Below, piece after piece: positions 49,103 to 56,114 of a DNA stretch of 64,000 nucleotides. The DNA is taken from NCBI GenBank assembly GCA_964594965.1, contig CAZQMX010000001.1:62001-126000 (forward strand), read 5' to 3'. The translations under genes and the position numbers were made by a program. Each line of letters opens with the position of its first letter. Position 1 is the first letter of the stretch. This DNA is from CAZQMX01 sp964594965 (lineage in GTDB: Bacteria; Patescibacteriota; Minisyncoccia; Portnoybacterales; UBA2143). Below the pieces are notes generated by a model that did no database searches, had not been told where the DNA came from, and was given only the letters and a program-made list of their open reading frames with translations.

Positions 49103-49351
49103 CTATGCTTTCAATCCCAAAGCCACGGCCTTGGCGATTCTATTACTAACCATTGATTTCCTGCTTTCAATTACTTTAATATTCTTAATCTCTTCTAACT
49201 TAACCTTATTCTTCTTCAAAAACCGCTCAATATTCAAAAGCAGGGTCTCTGATAATTGATAAAGACCCTCCCATTCAAAACTATCTATTTCTTTTTTATC
49301 TTTCTTTAGAACCAATTTTGGTTCTTTTAATAAATCAATAATTAAAGTCAT
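49103..49351 (-). CDS. TsaB-like N-terminal fragment
   Basis: 82 residues. The stretch LSETLLLNIERFLKKNKVKLEEIKNIKV followed by SNRIAKAVALGLKA resembles TsaB/YeaZ around its GPGSFTGLRIG region. The glycine-rich motif has been replaced by ESRKSMVSN. Full TsaB has over 200 residues. TsaB partners TsaD in tRNA t6A synthesis. This could be a degenerate, minimal partner or a paralogue. The start overlaps the GT stop as ATGA. Confidence 0.55.
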   Translation of the reverse strand: MTLIIDLLKEPKLVLKKDKKEIDSFEWEGLYQLSETLLLNIERFLKKNKVKLEEIKNIKVIESRKSMVSNRIAKAVALGLKA

Positions 49352-50526
49352 TTATATTTTTTAATAAAATAGTTTCTTTTTTTTCTAAAAATCTTAGCTT
49401 GGTTAATAATTTCATTTTCTGTTTCTTTCTGGCTTAAATCAATGGTTTCTTTAATAAAGGAAGATACCCGGCCAAAATAGAGATAACCTAGTACTTCTAA
49501 AACCGATAATCTTTTTGAGGTTTTTTTGTATTCCAGAAGAAAATCATAGACAATTTTAGACCATAAATCTGAATTAATTGTTTTCTCTTTCTTTTTACTA
49601 ATCTCTTTTAATTTCTTGTAAACCGAAGGAGAAAGAATATTTTTAGATTTTTTAATTGAATGATTAAAATTATCCAAAAACAGTTGATTGAAAAAATATT
49701 CATCAATTTCTGTTTCTTCTAATTGGGGCAGTTTTTTTCCGCCGAAAAGAGGGATTTTCTTGGTTTCAACTTCCTTTTTTACCCTTCCCCGATAAATCAT
49801 TCTAAAAAGAGTTTCTGAGACCTGAAAAAACATTAAACCCAGTTTTGGATTAGAAACGTTATGGATTTTTTCTCCTAAATTTACCTGGGCAATTTTCATT
49901 TTATCAAAGAAAGCGGTTAAAGTCATAAAGATATCAATGCCGTACTGATGGGCGGTTTTAGGCCATCTTTTTCTAAGCCAATGCCTGGCCATTTGATTGG
50001 AAAAAGCAAAATCGCCGCCAATTGGCTGTCGAATATCAAGGCCTAAAAGTCCGTAAATCAAAGGATAAACTAAATTATTGGTAATAGTCGCATCGGCCCG
50101 ATGTCGAGCATAATATGGGACAACAAAATCGTAGTCGTCAAAAACCGGTTGAGCCATTTTTTTAATCCAATCCGGTTGAATGCTTTTCAAATCAGAATCA
50201 AAAGTCATTCCAACTTCGGCTTTTAACTTTTTAACCATTGAAAAAAGATTATGGAGATTATATCCCTTGCCTTGCTTATTCTTCTCGGTTGAAACATAAA
50301 TTAGAGGAATATCCTTTTTAGATTTAAAAAAGACCTCCTTGGTCTTATCAGTTGAATTATTGTCCAGATTAATAATGACGCACTTTTTTTTAAGAAAATA
50401 TTGCTCTAATCCCAAACTGGCCTGTTCAACAACATGACTAATGGTCTTTTCCTCATTGTATGAAGGAATACCAACAATAATCTCTGCTTTTTTAATTCTG
50501 GAAGGATTAGATATTTTCATTGTCAT
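49348..50526 (-). CDS. GT-A glycosyltransferase (GpgS/mannosylglycerate synthase-like)
   Basis: 392 residues. Start EIIVGIPSYNEEKTISHVVEQA, NLDNNSTDKTKEVF, the metal motif TFDSDLKSIQPDWI and QPIGGDFAFSNQMARHWL. This arrangement recalls glucosyl-3-phosphoglycerate and mannosylglycerate synthases (GT81/GT78) rather than the WbbL types at 32-35 kb. The substrate is not decidable. The alternative ATG at 50520 is equally possible. It overlaps the PD-(D/E)XK gene by 20 bases. Confidence 0.8.
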   Translation of the reverse strand: MTMKISNPSRIKKAEIIVGIPSYNEEKTISHVVEQASLGLEQYFLKKKCVIINLDNNSTDKTKEVFFKSKKDIPLIYVSTEKNKQGKGYNLHNLFSMVKKLKAEVGMTFDSDLKSIQPDWIKKMAQPVFDDYDFVVPYYARHRADATITNNLVYPLIYGLLGLDIRQPIGGDFAFSNQMARHWLRKRWPKTAHQYGIDIFMTLTAFFDKMKIAQVNLGEKIHNVSNPKLGLMFFQVSETLFRMIYRGRVKKEVETKKIPLFGGKKLPQLEETEIDEYFFNQLFLDNFNHSIKKSKNILSPSVYKKLKEISKKKEKTINSDLWSKIVYDFLLEYKKTSKRLSVLEVLGYLYFGRVSSFIKETIDLSQKETENEIINQAKIFRKKRNYFIKKYK

Positions 50527-51277
50527 TTTTAACTTTTTTAACTCCCCGGCGATAACGGCAATAATCGCAATCTTCAGATGCCGGCGGAATTTCTTCTTCC
50601 GTTAAGCATTGATGGGCCGCAGTAATGGATTTATCTACCCAGTCACTATTCCCCTGATATGGTATAACATGGATATCAAATTCCAACTTCTTATCAAAGG
50701 CCTCTTTGTCTTTTTTGCCGTTGGCATAGACAAAATACCCGGTATTAGAGACTTTAAAATCATTTTGCTTAAAAAGCCATTGATAAATTTCCATCTGTCT
50801 TTTGTATCCAATCTGCCAATCAGCATCCAAGTTAATTTCTCCATCTTTGGCTGTTGATTTATAATCAACAATAATTAATTCTTTTTCTGGATTAATCCAG
50901 ATATCATCAATAGCGCCGGAGATTGTTAAATCAGTTTTTTTATGAAGACATTGAATTCCTTTAAAATTTTCTCTCCACTCATCCATTTTCTGATGCTGGA
51001 ATGGAATTGCATCAATCTTGTAATGCTCCATCATTGGGTGGGGTTCTCCATTAGCCCGATGAATATCAAATTCTTTTTTTAACAAAAAATCAACGGCTGA
51101 ATTAAGAGCAAAAGGAAATCCGGGTGGCCGGGCAACTCCTAATCGGTTATCAAGATAAAAACAGCGAGGGCAATCTAAAAACAAATCCAATTTAGATCGG
51201 CTTAATTTAAAATTATTCTTCTGATTGGGATTAAAGAGCCAATCAGGATGTTTATGGGGTTTATAGTACTGAGACAT
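50507..51277 (-). CDS. PD-(D/E)XK nuclease-fold protein with cysteines
   Basis: 256 residues. LSRSKLDLFLDCPRCFYLDNRLGV at the N-terminus, SGAIDDIWINPEKELIIVDYKSTAK as active site (D...D-x-K), and QMEIYQWLFKQNDF. A C-terminal DCDYCRYRR pair together with the N-terminal CPRC could bind a metal cluster. It differs from the 28244 protein in lacking the long C-terminal extension. Its start shares one base with the pspC stop region. Confidence 0.82.
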   Translation of the reverse strand: MSQYYKPHKHPDWLFNPNQKNNFKLSRSKLDLFLDCPRCFYLDNRLGVARPPGFPFALNSAVDFLLKKEFDIHRANGEPHPMMEHYKIDAIPFQHQKMDEWRENFKGIQCLHKKTDLTISGAIDDIWINPEKELIIVDYKSTAKDGEINLDADWQIGYKRQMEIYQWLFKQNDFKVSNTGYFVYANGKKDKEAFDKKLEFDIHVIPYQGNSDWVDKSITAAHQCLTEEEIPPASEDCDYCRYRRGVKKVKNDNENI

Positions 51278-51471
51278 TATTTCTCCTGTTTTTTAGGAAT
51301 GACCAGAACGGCGAAGAAATAGAAGAAGATGCCGGGGAAGAATCCGGTGAAAATAGTGACAAAGAGCCAGATTAATCTGAAAATGACAGGATCAACTTCG
51401 GTATATTCCCCCAGCCCGCCGAAAATACCGGCAAATATTTTATTTTTCTCACTTCGATAAAGTTTTTTCAT
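51277..51471 (-). CDS. PspC domain protein
   Basis: 64 residues: MKKLYRSEKNKIFAGIFGGLGEYTEVDPVIFRLIWLF, then one long membrane helix region ending VLVIPKKQEK. This is the stand-alone PspC domain of phage-shock-type stress proteins. No pspA is nearby. It is directly downstream of small RNA candidate B. Confidence 0.92.
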   Translation of the reverse strand: MKKLYRSEKNKIFAGIFGGLGEYTEVDPVIFRLIWLFVTIFTGFFPGIFFYFFAVLVIPKKQEK

Positions 51472-51499
51472 AAGTTCATTATATCAAATTCAGAGGAAT

Positions 51500-51663
51500 A
51501 AAAAAAGGCAGGTCAGATAGAGCTGGTTTGGGAGTATTTTTACTACCCTCTAATGTCCCTGTAGGGGGTGACCTGCCTTATTACAACGCTTTCGCAGAAT
51601 TTTGGGAAACACCCGGCGGCGACATTTGCGCCGGACACAAATTCCTTACCCCACCTCTGCGTT
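51500..51663 (-). ncRNA. Orphan structured small RNA candidate B
   Basis: Predicted transcript of about 160 bases. The start site, from the promoter at 51670-51698, falls at AACGCAGAGG. These first bases can pair either with GCGUU or with UCUGCG further on, so two alternative folds compete. A hairpin CGGCG/CGCCG lies inside the 5' domain. The 3' domain is closed by an 11-bp stem AAGGCAGGTCA/TGACCTGCCTT containing two smaller hairpins, then a T7 tract. It overlaps a weak ORF (51543-51773). No known RNA class was recognised. Confidence 0.62.
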
Positions 51664-51773
51664 ACTCTTAAATTAGAAAATACTGAGCATCCTGTCAATA
51701 CTTTTTTATCCACAACCCAAAACAGAGCGGCTAAAATGATTACCCCTCCAATAAAAAAGATAATTCTTTTCAT
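51543..51773 (-). CDS. Doubtful small ORF with N-terminal membrane helix
   Basis: 76 residues. The first 25 (MKRIIFFIGGVIILAALFWV) are a credible membrane segment with AAAGGAAAG upstream. The rest overlaps the structured RNA candidate B and reads like translated RNA structure, with scattered cysteines. It may be a short membrane protein whose end was overwritten, or an ORF by chance. Confidence 0.3.
   Translation of the reverse strand: MKRIIFFIGGVIILAALFWVVDKKVLTGCSVFSNLRVTQRWGKEFVSGANVAAGCFPKFCESVVIRQVTPYRDIRG
51670..51698 (-). promoter_or_regulatory. Promoter of small RNA candidate B
   Basis: On the minus strand a consensus TTGACA, a 17-base spacer and TAATTT, which keeps the three most conserved -10 positions. 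Confidence 0.6.
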
Positions 51774-51777
51774 AAAA

Positions 51778-52113
51778 TTACTTTCCTTTGATTCTTAAAA
51801 ATGGAGCAATGAAAATTAATCCGTATCCAGCCCATAATGACCAGAGCTGAAAGATTTCAGTATTAAAGCGCATTGTCACGAAATAGTCTAGGATAAGACC
51901 AACTACAACCCAGACAAATCCATAACCCAAAGCCGAACCCATTGAACTTGGCTTAACTTTTTTAGCCAGAAACCAGGCAATTAATCCAGCTACCAGAATT
52001 ATGAGTATTTTCATCCAAAGAGTTTCTTGGTATGTATTCAGAACTGCTGAAACAATAGCAAACATTAAAACCCAGATTAATACTCCAAAACCAATTGCTT
52101 TTTTCCAATCCAT
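51778..52113 (-). CDS. Four-helix membrane protein, unknown
   Basis: 111 residues from the ATG at 52113, which has AAAGGAGG at ideal spacing. The thirteen extra N-terminal residues of the longer frame span the ribosome site and are rejected. Hydrophobic segments: IGFGVLIWVLMFAIVSAVL, MKILIILVAGLIAWFLA, LGYGFVWVVVGLILDYF and LWAGYGLIFIAPFL. It resembles small CPR membrane proteins of unknown role. Confidence 0.75.
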   Translation of the reverse strand: MDWKKAIGFGVLIWVLMFAIVSAVLNTYQETLWMKILIILVAGLIAWFLAKKVKPSSMGSALGYGFVWVVVGLILDYFVTMRFNTEIFQLWSLWAGYGLIFIAPFLRIKGK

Positions 52114-52142
52114 ATTATCACCTCCTTTCATTTTTAAATAAT

Positions 52143-52667
52143 TTATCCCCACCTAAAAAGATTCTTTTTAAGAAAAGGCCAGGTTGGAAATTCCAAGTAA
52201 TGCATAATATATTCCTGAGTAATTTTAGGAATTCCGGCGATTAGTAGGATAATAATTAATCTTTTAATATTGTCGGTCTTAAAGTTGAAAAACTTTTTTA
52301 ATCCGACAACTAATAAATAGAAATTCTCAAAGATATTAGGAGCTAAAAAGACCAATTGTCTAATCTTGAATATTTCAAAAGCGATTATCCCTAAAACCCG
52401 CCAGGAGAAAAGAACCGCTGCTGTTCTCCGGGCTAGAACCTCCTGCCACTTAAAAGCCATGTACATTTCAAAGCCCAAATAATAGGTATCAAAGAATTTA
52501 TCATAAACATGGTAATTTCTTCCCTCAAACCATCCCCAGCCAAAAGCATCCATTAAAACCACATCAGAAATATCTCCTAAAATCACTAAAATAGCCCCCC
52601 AGAAAGGCCAGCGCAGAATTGTAAAAGGCACAAAAAATCTAATTAAAACAACAACCAAACCAGCCAT
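52143..52667 (-). CDS. Integral membrane protein, unknown
   Basis: 174 residues. Hydrophobic N-terminus (LVVVLIRFFVPFTILRWPFWGAILVILGDISDVVLMD) with an acidic pair in the membrane, followed by aromatic-rich segments and a C-terminal helix (RLIIILLIAGIPKITQEYIM). No family recognised. It follows the 109-residue gene by three bases and is probably in the same operon. Confidence 0.72.
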   Translation of the reverse strand: MAGLVVVLIRFFVPFTILRWPFWGAILVILGDISDVVLMDAFGWGWFEGRNYHVYDKFFDTYYLGFEMYMAFKWQEVLARRTAAVLFSWRVLGIIAFEIFKIRQLVFLAPNIFENFYLLVVGLKKFFNFKTDNIKRLIIILLIAGIPKITQEYIMHYLEFPTWPFLKKNLFRWG

Positions 52668-52670
52668 AAA

Positions 52671-53000
52671 TTAATTAAAATTCTTAGCATCCATCTCAAT
52701 CCAGTCATTATCTATTTCATCCCACTTATATGCTTTCATTTTATGAATTTTCTCATCCGGGCTATAAATGTATTCAACCCCGGTTTCTCCGCCAAGTCTT
52801 TTTTTGGAATAACTTGTTTTTCTATCCAAAACCAAGGGACGGATAATAAATTCCAATTTTACCCTTCCCATTGGTCCCTTAAAGATAATAGCTTCAATAT
52901 CTGTCCCACCCTGTTCATCAAGGTGTTTTTTCTCATGTTCTTCAACCTCAAACTTATCTTTAATATCATTAACCAAATTGTCCCACTTTTCAGGAAGCAT
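52671..53000 (-). CDS. Small cytoplasmic protein, unknown
   Basis: 109 residues: MLPEKWDNLVNDIKDKFEVEEHEKKHLDEQGGTDIEAIIFKGPMG..., a beta-rich pattern without cysteines or catalytic motif. The distinctive GRVKLEFIIRPLVLDRKTSYS makes it likely to be a conserved CPR protein. No assignment possible. Confidence 0.72.
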   Translation of the reverse strand: MLPEKWDNLVNDIKDKFEVEEHEKKHLDEQGGTDIEAIIFKGPMGRVKLEFIIRPLVLDRKTSYSKKRLGGETGVEYIYSPDEKIHKMKAYKWDEIDNDWIEMDAKNFN

Positions 53001-53025
53001 ATATTTATTCTACTATACTATGACC

Positions 53026-53799
53026 TTATTTCCAAACTACAATCATATTTTTCTCAATTTTTGTGATTGGCAAATGATCGCCGGTTGGATAATCCCTGAT
53101 AGCATTATACATTACATCCTGATCATATCGATACAATTCCCCTCTTTTTGTCCCATTGTCGTTGACAATAAATTCCTTGGTATTAGAATCATATCCCCGG
53201 ATTATTAAATTATGTCTTTCCGGGCCGGGAGGGGTATAATATGGATTATTTAATAACCGGCCGTTAGTTGGAACAATAACTGCATTCCCTTTTTCAATTT
53301 CTTGAATAATATCACTTAAAACAATATTTTTTTCAACTCTAACCCGACTATATCCAAAATATCCTTTGATAATTCTTTCCATGGTATCAAAGACAGAAGT
53401 ATCAATAAATCCGCCAAAATTATCTTCCTGATATTGAGAAATAGCTGCTATTCCCTCCTTGGCAATTTGATTATTCAAATCCAATCCCCTTGCCCAGTAA
53501 ATTGCCATTAATGAAGCCGCTTCTTCACAACCATCCTGGTAAATTGGATTATCCCATTCTCCAAGAGGCGCCTGGGGAATAAAAGGAATATCAAGTAATG
53601 GATATTCTTTTTCTTCTATCTTTTTCTCTGGTAAAATCCCTTTCTTTATGTCAGGACTTTCCAATTTCTCATTTAAATCAGAAAAAGACTCATAATCTTT
53701 AATTTCTTCTAAAGATTCTTCTGGAGAATAAAAATAGACCACGGCAGCGGTTAAGATAATAAAAAAGATGATTCCTATTCTGTATTTAAAATTGCCCAT
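53026..53799 (-). CDS. Membrane-anchored C39-like cysteine peptidase
   Basis: 257 residues. N-terminal anchor (IGIIFFIILTAAVVYFYS), a charged linker, and a C39-like domain: LDIPFIPQAPLG, catalytic cysteine in YQDGCEEAASLMAIYW, histidine in GPERHNLIIRGYD and aspartate in FIVNDNGTKRGE. Extracytoplasmic. It is the second C39-like protein in the window (the other is at 25418). It overlaps engB by 25 bases. Confidence 0.85.
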   Translation of the reverse strand: MGNFKYRIGIIFFIILTAAVVYFYSPEESLEEIKDYESFSDLNEKLESPDIKKGILPEKKIEEKEYPLLDIPFIPQAPLGEWDNPIYQDGCEEAASLMAIYWARGLDLNNQIAKEGIAAISQYQEDNFGGFIDTSVFDTMERIIKGYFGYSRVRVEKNIVLSDIIQEIEKGNAVIVPTNGRLLNNPYYTPPGPERHNLIIRGYDSNTKEFIVNDNGTKRGELYRYDQDVMYNAIRDYPTGDHLPITKIEKNMIVVWK

Positions 53800-54347
53800 A
53801 ATTCATCCCGGCCCCTTTTGGTTTTAGCTGAATAAGGAATAACCTTATTCTGGCCAACTTTTTCCTGAATAATTTCTAAATGTTTGGCTAATTGATTCTT
53901 TTTTAATTTATCTACCTTATTCGCCAGGATAATAAAGGGATACTTATTCTTATCCAACAATCCCAACATTTCCTGGTCAAATTTACTCATTCCAACTTTA
54001 GCGTCAACAATTAAAACTATTTTCTTGAATTTAACTTTAGAACGGAATAAATACCAGAGAATCATTCTTCTGGTTTTTTCTTTTTGCTTAAGGGATGCCT
54101 CTAGAAATCCATAACCGGGCAAATCAATAAAATAGAATTCCTTGTTAATTAAAAAGAAATTAATCTGTCTGGTTTTCCCGGGAACAGAACTGGATTTAAC
54201 CAGATTCTTTCTCCGAACCAGGGAATTGATAACGCTTGATTTGCCAACATTGGACCGACCAACAAAAGCTATCTGCGGTATTCCATCCTCCGTAATCTTA
54301 TTCGTCCCAGTAATTCCCTTAATAAATTCAGCTGTTTTAATTTCCAT
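53775..54347 (-). CDS. engB: Ribosome-biogenesis GTPase EngB (YsxC/YihA)
   Basis: 190 residues. G1 GRSNVGKSSVINSLV, G2/switch KTRQINFFLIN, G3 DLPGYGFLEA, G4 NKVDKLKK and G5 YSAKTKRG are all present. Assists large-subunit assembly. The ATG is 18 bases after a bidirectional terminator hairpin, so it may use a start site very close to the ATG. No ribosome site is seen. Confidence 0.96.
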   Translation of the reverse strand: MEIKTAEFIKGITGTNKITEDGIPQIAFVGRSNVGKSSVINSLVRRKNLVKSSSVPGKTRQINFFLINKEFYFIDLPGYGFLEASLKQKEKTRRMILWYLFRSKVKFKKIVLIVDAKVGMSKFDQEMLGLLDKNKYPFIILANKVDKLKKNQLAKHLEIIQEKVGQNKVIPYSAKTKRGRDELWAILNTE

Positions 54348-54364
54348 AGTGATTTTATCCTACC

Positions 54365-54395
54365 AAAAAACCACTGGATAATCCAGTGGTTTTTT
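54365..54395. terminator. Bidirectional terminator between engB and the SPFH gene
   Basis: Near-perfect palindrome: A6-CCACTGGAT and ATCCAGTGG-T6. It serves the SPFH gene on the minus strand. Confidence 0.85.
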
Positions 54396-54403
54396 AATCA
54401 ATT

Positions 54404-55225
54404 CTACCTATTTATTCCAATAAATGGACTGGCTTGGCCCCAATAGGTTGGGACTTTACCATCCCATTTTTCAATCCATCGTAATTCAACCACTTGCGGA
54501 TTAGCCCTTAAAGCTTGGGCTTCAATTTGAATTGCCTGGGCCTTTCCCTGGGCTTCTGCAATTTTCTGTTCAGCTTCAATCTTAATTCTCTCTAAATCCC
54601 TTTCGGCTTTTAGTTTTAACTGCTCGGCTGTAACTTTGGCTTCAATGGCTTCATTAAAAGCCGGTGAAAAATCAAAGTCAATAATATTGAATTCATCAAC
54701 CAAAATATCTCGTTCTAATAATCTTTCTGCCAGATTTGCTTTGATTTGATCTTTAACCACTTCTCTCTTGGTGATTAACTCTTCAGCGGTAAATTTGGCT
54801 GTGACGGCCTTAACGGCTTCCTGGATGGACGGAGAAATAATTCTGGAGTTATAGTTTTTTCCAACCTCCTGCCAAATTTTGTTAACCGAACCTGGAACTA
54901 AATGATAATTTAGAGCAATCTTAGAAGTCACAATCTGTAAGTCCTTGGAAGAAGCTGTGGCCGGAACTTCATCTTTTTTAATCTTAACATCCATTTTAAC
55001 TACCTTTTGGATAAAAGGAATTTTAACATAAAGGCCTTCATCAAAAACCTTATCCTTGACCGCTCCAAACTGAAGTAGAACCCCCCTTTCACCAGCGCCG
55101 ATTGTTCCAAAAGCGCCAAAAACAAGGATTAGGATGATTAGGGTATAAAATATCCGGGAAATAATTTTCTTTTTATTAATCTTCCTTATTCTCTCATTGA
55201 TTTCTACAATTTTATCTGGATTCAT
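54404..55225 (-). CDS. SPFH/Band 7 (prohibitin-type) membrane protein
   Basis: 273 residues from the ATG at 55225 (MNPDKIVEINERIRK). One helix (IFYTLIILILVFGAFGTIGAGERGVL), the SPFH domain (VLLQFGAVKDKVFDEGLYVKIPFIQ), and a coiled coil rich in E/A (LKAERDLERIKIEAEQKIAE). Prohibitin-like scaffolds organise membrane proteases. The leader of about 130 bases carries a low-complexity inverted repeat. Confidence 0.92.
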   Translation of the reverse strand: MNPDKIVEINERIRKINKKKIISRIFYTLIILILVFGAFGTIGAGERGVLLQFGAVKDKVFDEGLYVKIPFIQKVVKMDVKIKKDEVPATASSKDLQIVTSKIALNYHLVPGSVNKIWQEVGKNYNSRIISPSIQEAVKAVTAKFTAEELITKREVVKDQIKANLAERLLERDILVDEFNIIDFDFSPAFNEAIEAKVTAEQLKLKAERDLERIKIEAEQKIAEAQGKAQAIQIEAQALRANPQVVELRWIEKWDGKVPTYWGQASPFIGINR

Positions 55226-55229
55226 AAAG

Positions 55230-55335
55230 TTCAGCGAACAAATAACAACGAACAGCAAACAATATTTAATCGGGTGCGATTACTTCAAATAATCATTTTG
55301 TTCATTGTCCATTGATTATTGTTCATTGATTATGC
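55230..55335. repeat. Low-complexity imperfect inverted repeat in the SPFH leader (family G)
   Basis: The left arm contains GCGAACAAATAACAACGAACA and the right arm TTGTTCATTGTCCATTGATT. The arms of about 35 bases pair imperfectly around a middle with GGGTGCGATTAC. Confidence 0.55.
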
Positions 55336-55361
55336 AATTATCCCTCCCCGACCTTTATCCT

Positions 55362-55389
55362 ATTATACCAAAAGTATTACTTTTTGGAA
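55362..55389 (-). promoter_or_regulatory. Promoter of the SPFH gene with overlapping dyad
   Basis: Perfect TATAAT (minus strand) but a poor -35, TTCCAA, at 16 bases. The spacer is a 20-bp near-palindrome with CCAAAA/TTTTGG ends (55368-55387) and one bulged base, as expected for a regulator-dependent promoter. Confidence 0.55.
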
Positions 55390-55398
55390 GGAAAAGTA

Positions 55399-55430
55399 AA
55401 ATGTCCATGAGCTACCACCCACGGACATTT
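55399..55430 (-). terminator. Terminator after the 107-residue gene
   Basis: Stem AAATGTCC/GGACATTT with a 16-base loop, then TACTTTTCC on the minus strand. Confidence 0.65.
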
Positions 55431-55457
55431 AAAAGATTGTCCTTAGAATTAATTCCC

Positions 55458-55781
55458 TTAACTTCCTCCAGGCCGAGACGATTTATCTATTTGGTGTGCC
55501 CTTTCAGTTATCTCTACTATCAGCTCCGCTGCTTTTCTTGGGCTAATTTTTTTTAGAATAGATTTCTCAACCAAATCAATCTCTCCATAGAAACTAGCTA
55601 TGGTTGTGATAAAGACAAGGATATCAATATCTGTATTAAGAACCTCGATCGCTTTTATTTTGGCGGTTTCTGCCTTTTCGTCAACCTCTGAGACAGTCAC
55701 GGTTTCTATGTATGCCTCAACAAAGTCAATCAAACCCGATCTTGCTTCAGGACTCAGCGACCTTGAATACAATTCAGTCAT
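55458..55781 (-). CDS. Small acidic helical protein, unknown
   Basis: 107 residues, MTELYSRSLSPEARSGLIDFVEAYIE..., largely alpha-helical with alternating charges and an aromatic core (DILVFITTIASFYGEIDLV). It has ribosome site AAAGGAG and its own terminator. No family recognised. Confidence 0.7.
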   Translation of the reverse strand: MTELYSRSLSPEARSGLIDFVEAYIETVTVSEVDEKAETAKIKAIEVLNTDIDILVFITTIASFYGEIDLVEKSILKKISPRKAAELIVEITERAHQIDKSSRPGGS

Positions 55782-55855
55782 TTCCTCTCCTTTCTTTAAT
55801 TAATCCCAAGTTAAAATATTAAAGAACCACCATCTTATCCCAGCCTTCTGGTAAC

Positions 55856-56023
55856 TTACCCGCAGGGTTTAGTTGGCATTGGCGCGCTTGGAACGCCATG
55901 TTTAATCCACTCTCCATCAACACAAATCCAATCATCTTCACTTCCTCCAATTAAAAACCTTAGCGCGAAAGCAAGGACAATAATTGCTAATATTAAAAGT
56001 GGTATTTTATATATCCTCCTCAT
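55856..56023 (-). CDS. 55-residue membrane microprotein with tryptophan/cysteine tail
   Basis: MRRIYKIPLLILAIIVLAFALRFLIG is a single membrane segment. The external tail reads EDDWICVDGEWIKHGVPSAP and ends KPCG, with two cysteines likely to pair. Similar W-x-C...GEW-x-HG...P...C tails recur in bacterial lipoprotein-like microproteins, from memory. No ribosome site precedes the ATG; an AGGAGG lies just inside the coding start. Confidence 0.68.
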   Translation of the reverse strand: MRRIYKIPLLILAIIVLAFALRFLIGGSEDDWICVDGEWIKHGVPSAPMPTKPCG

Positions 56024-56063
56024 TGTGTTTTTAAGTATATCACAATATTTATTAGAAATGAAA

Positions 56064-56092
56064 GGCGGCTGGCAGAACTACTACCAGCCGCT
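56064..56092 (-). terminator. Terminator after the frameshifted long gene
   Basis: GGCGGCTGG pairs with CCAGCCGCT (last pair mismatched) around an 11-base loop. Minus-strand tail CTTTCATTTC. Confidence 0.6.
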
Positions 56093-56114
56093 CTTTTAAA
56101 GATCTTGTGGGAAC

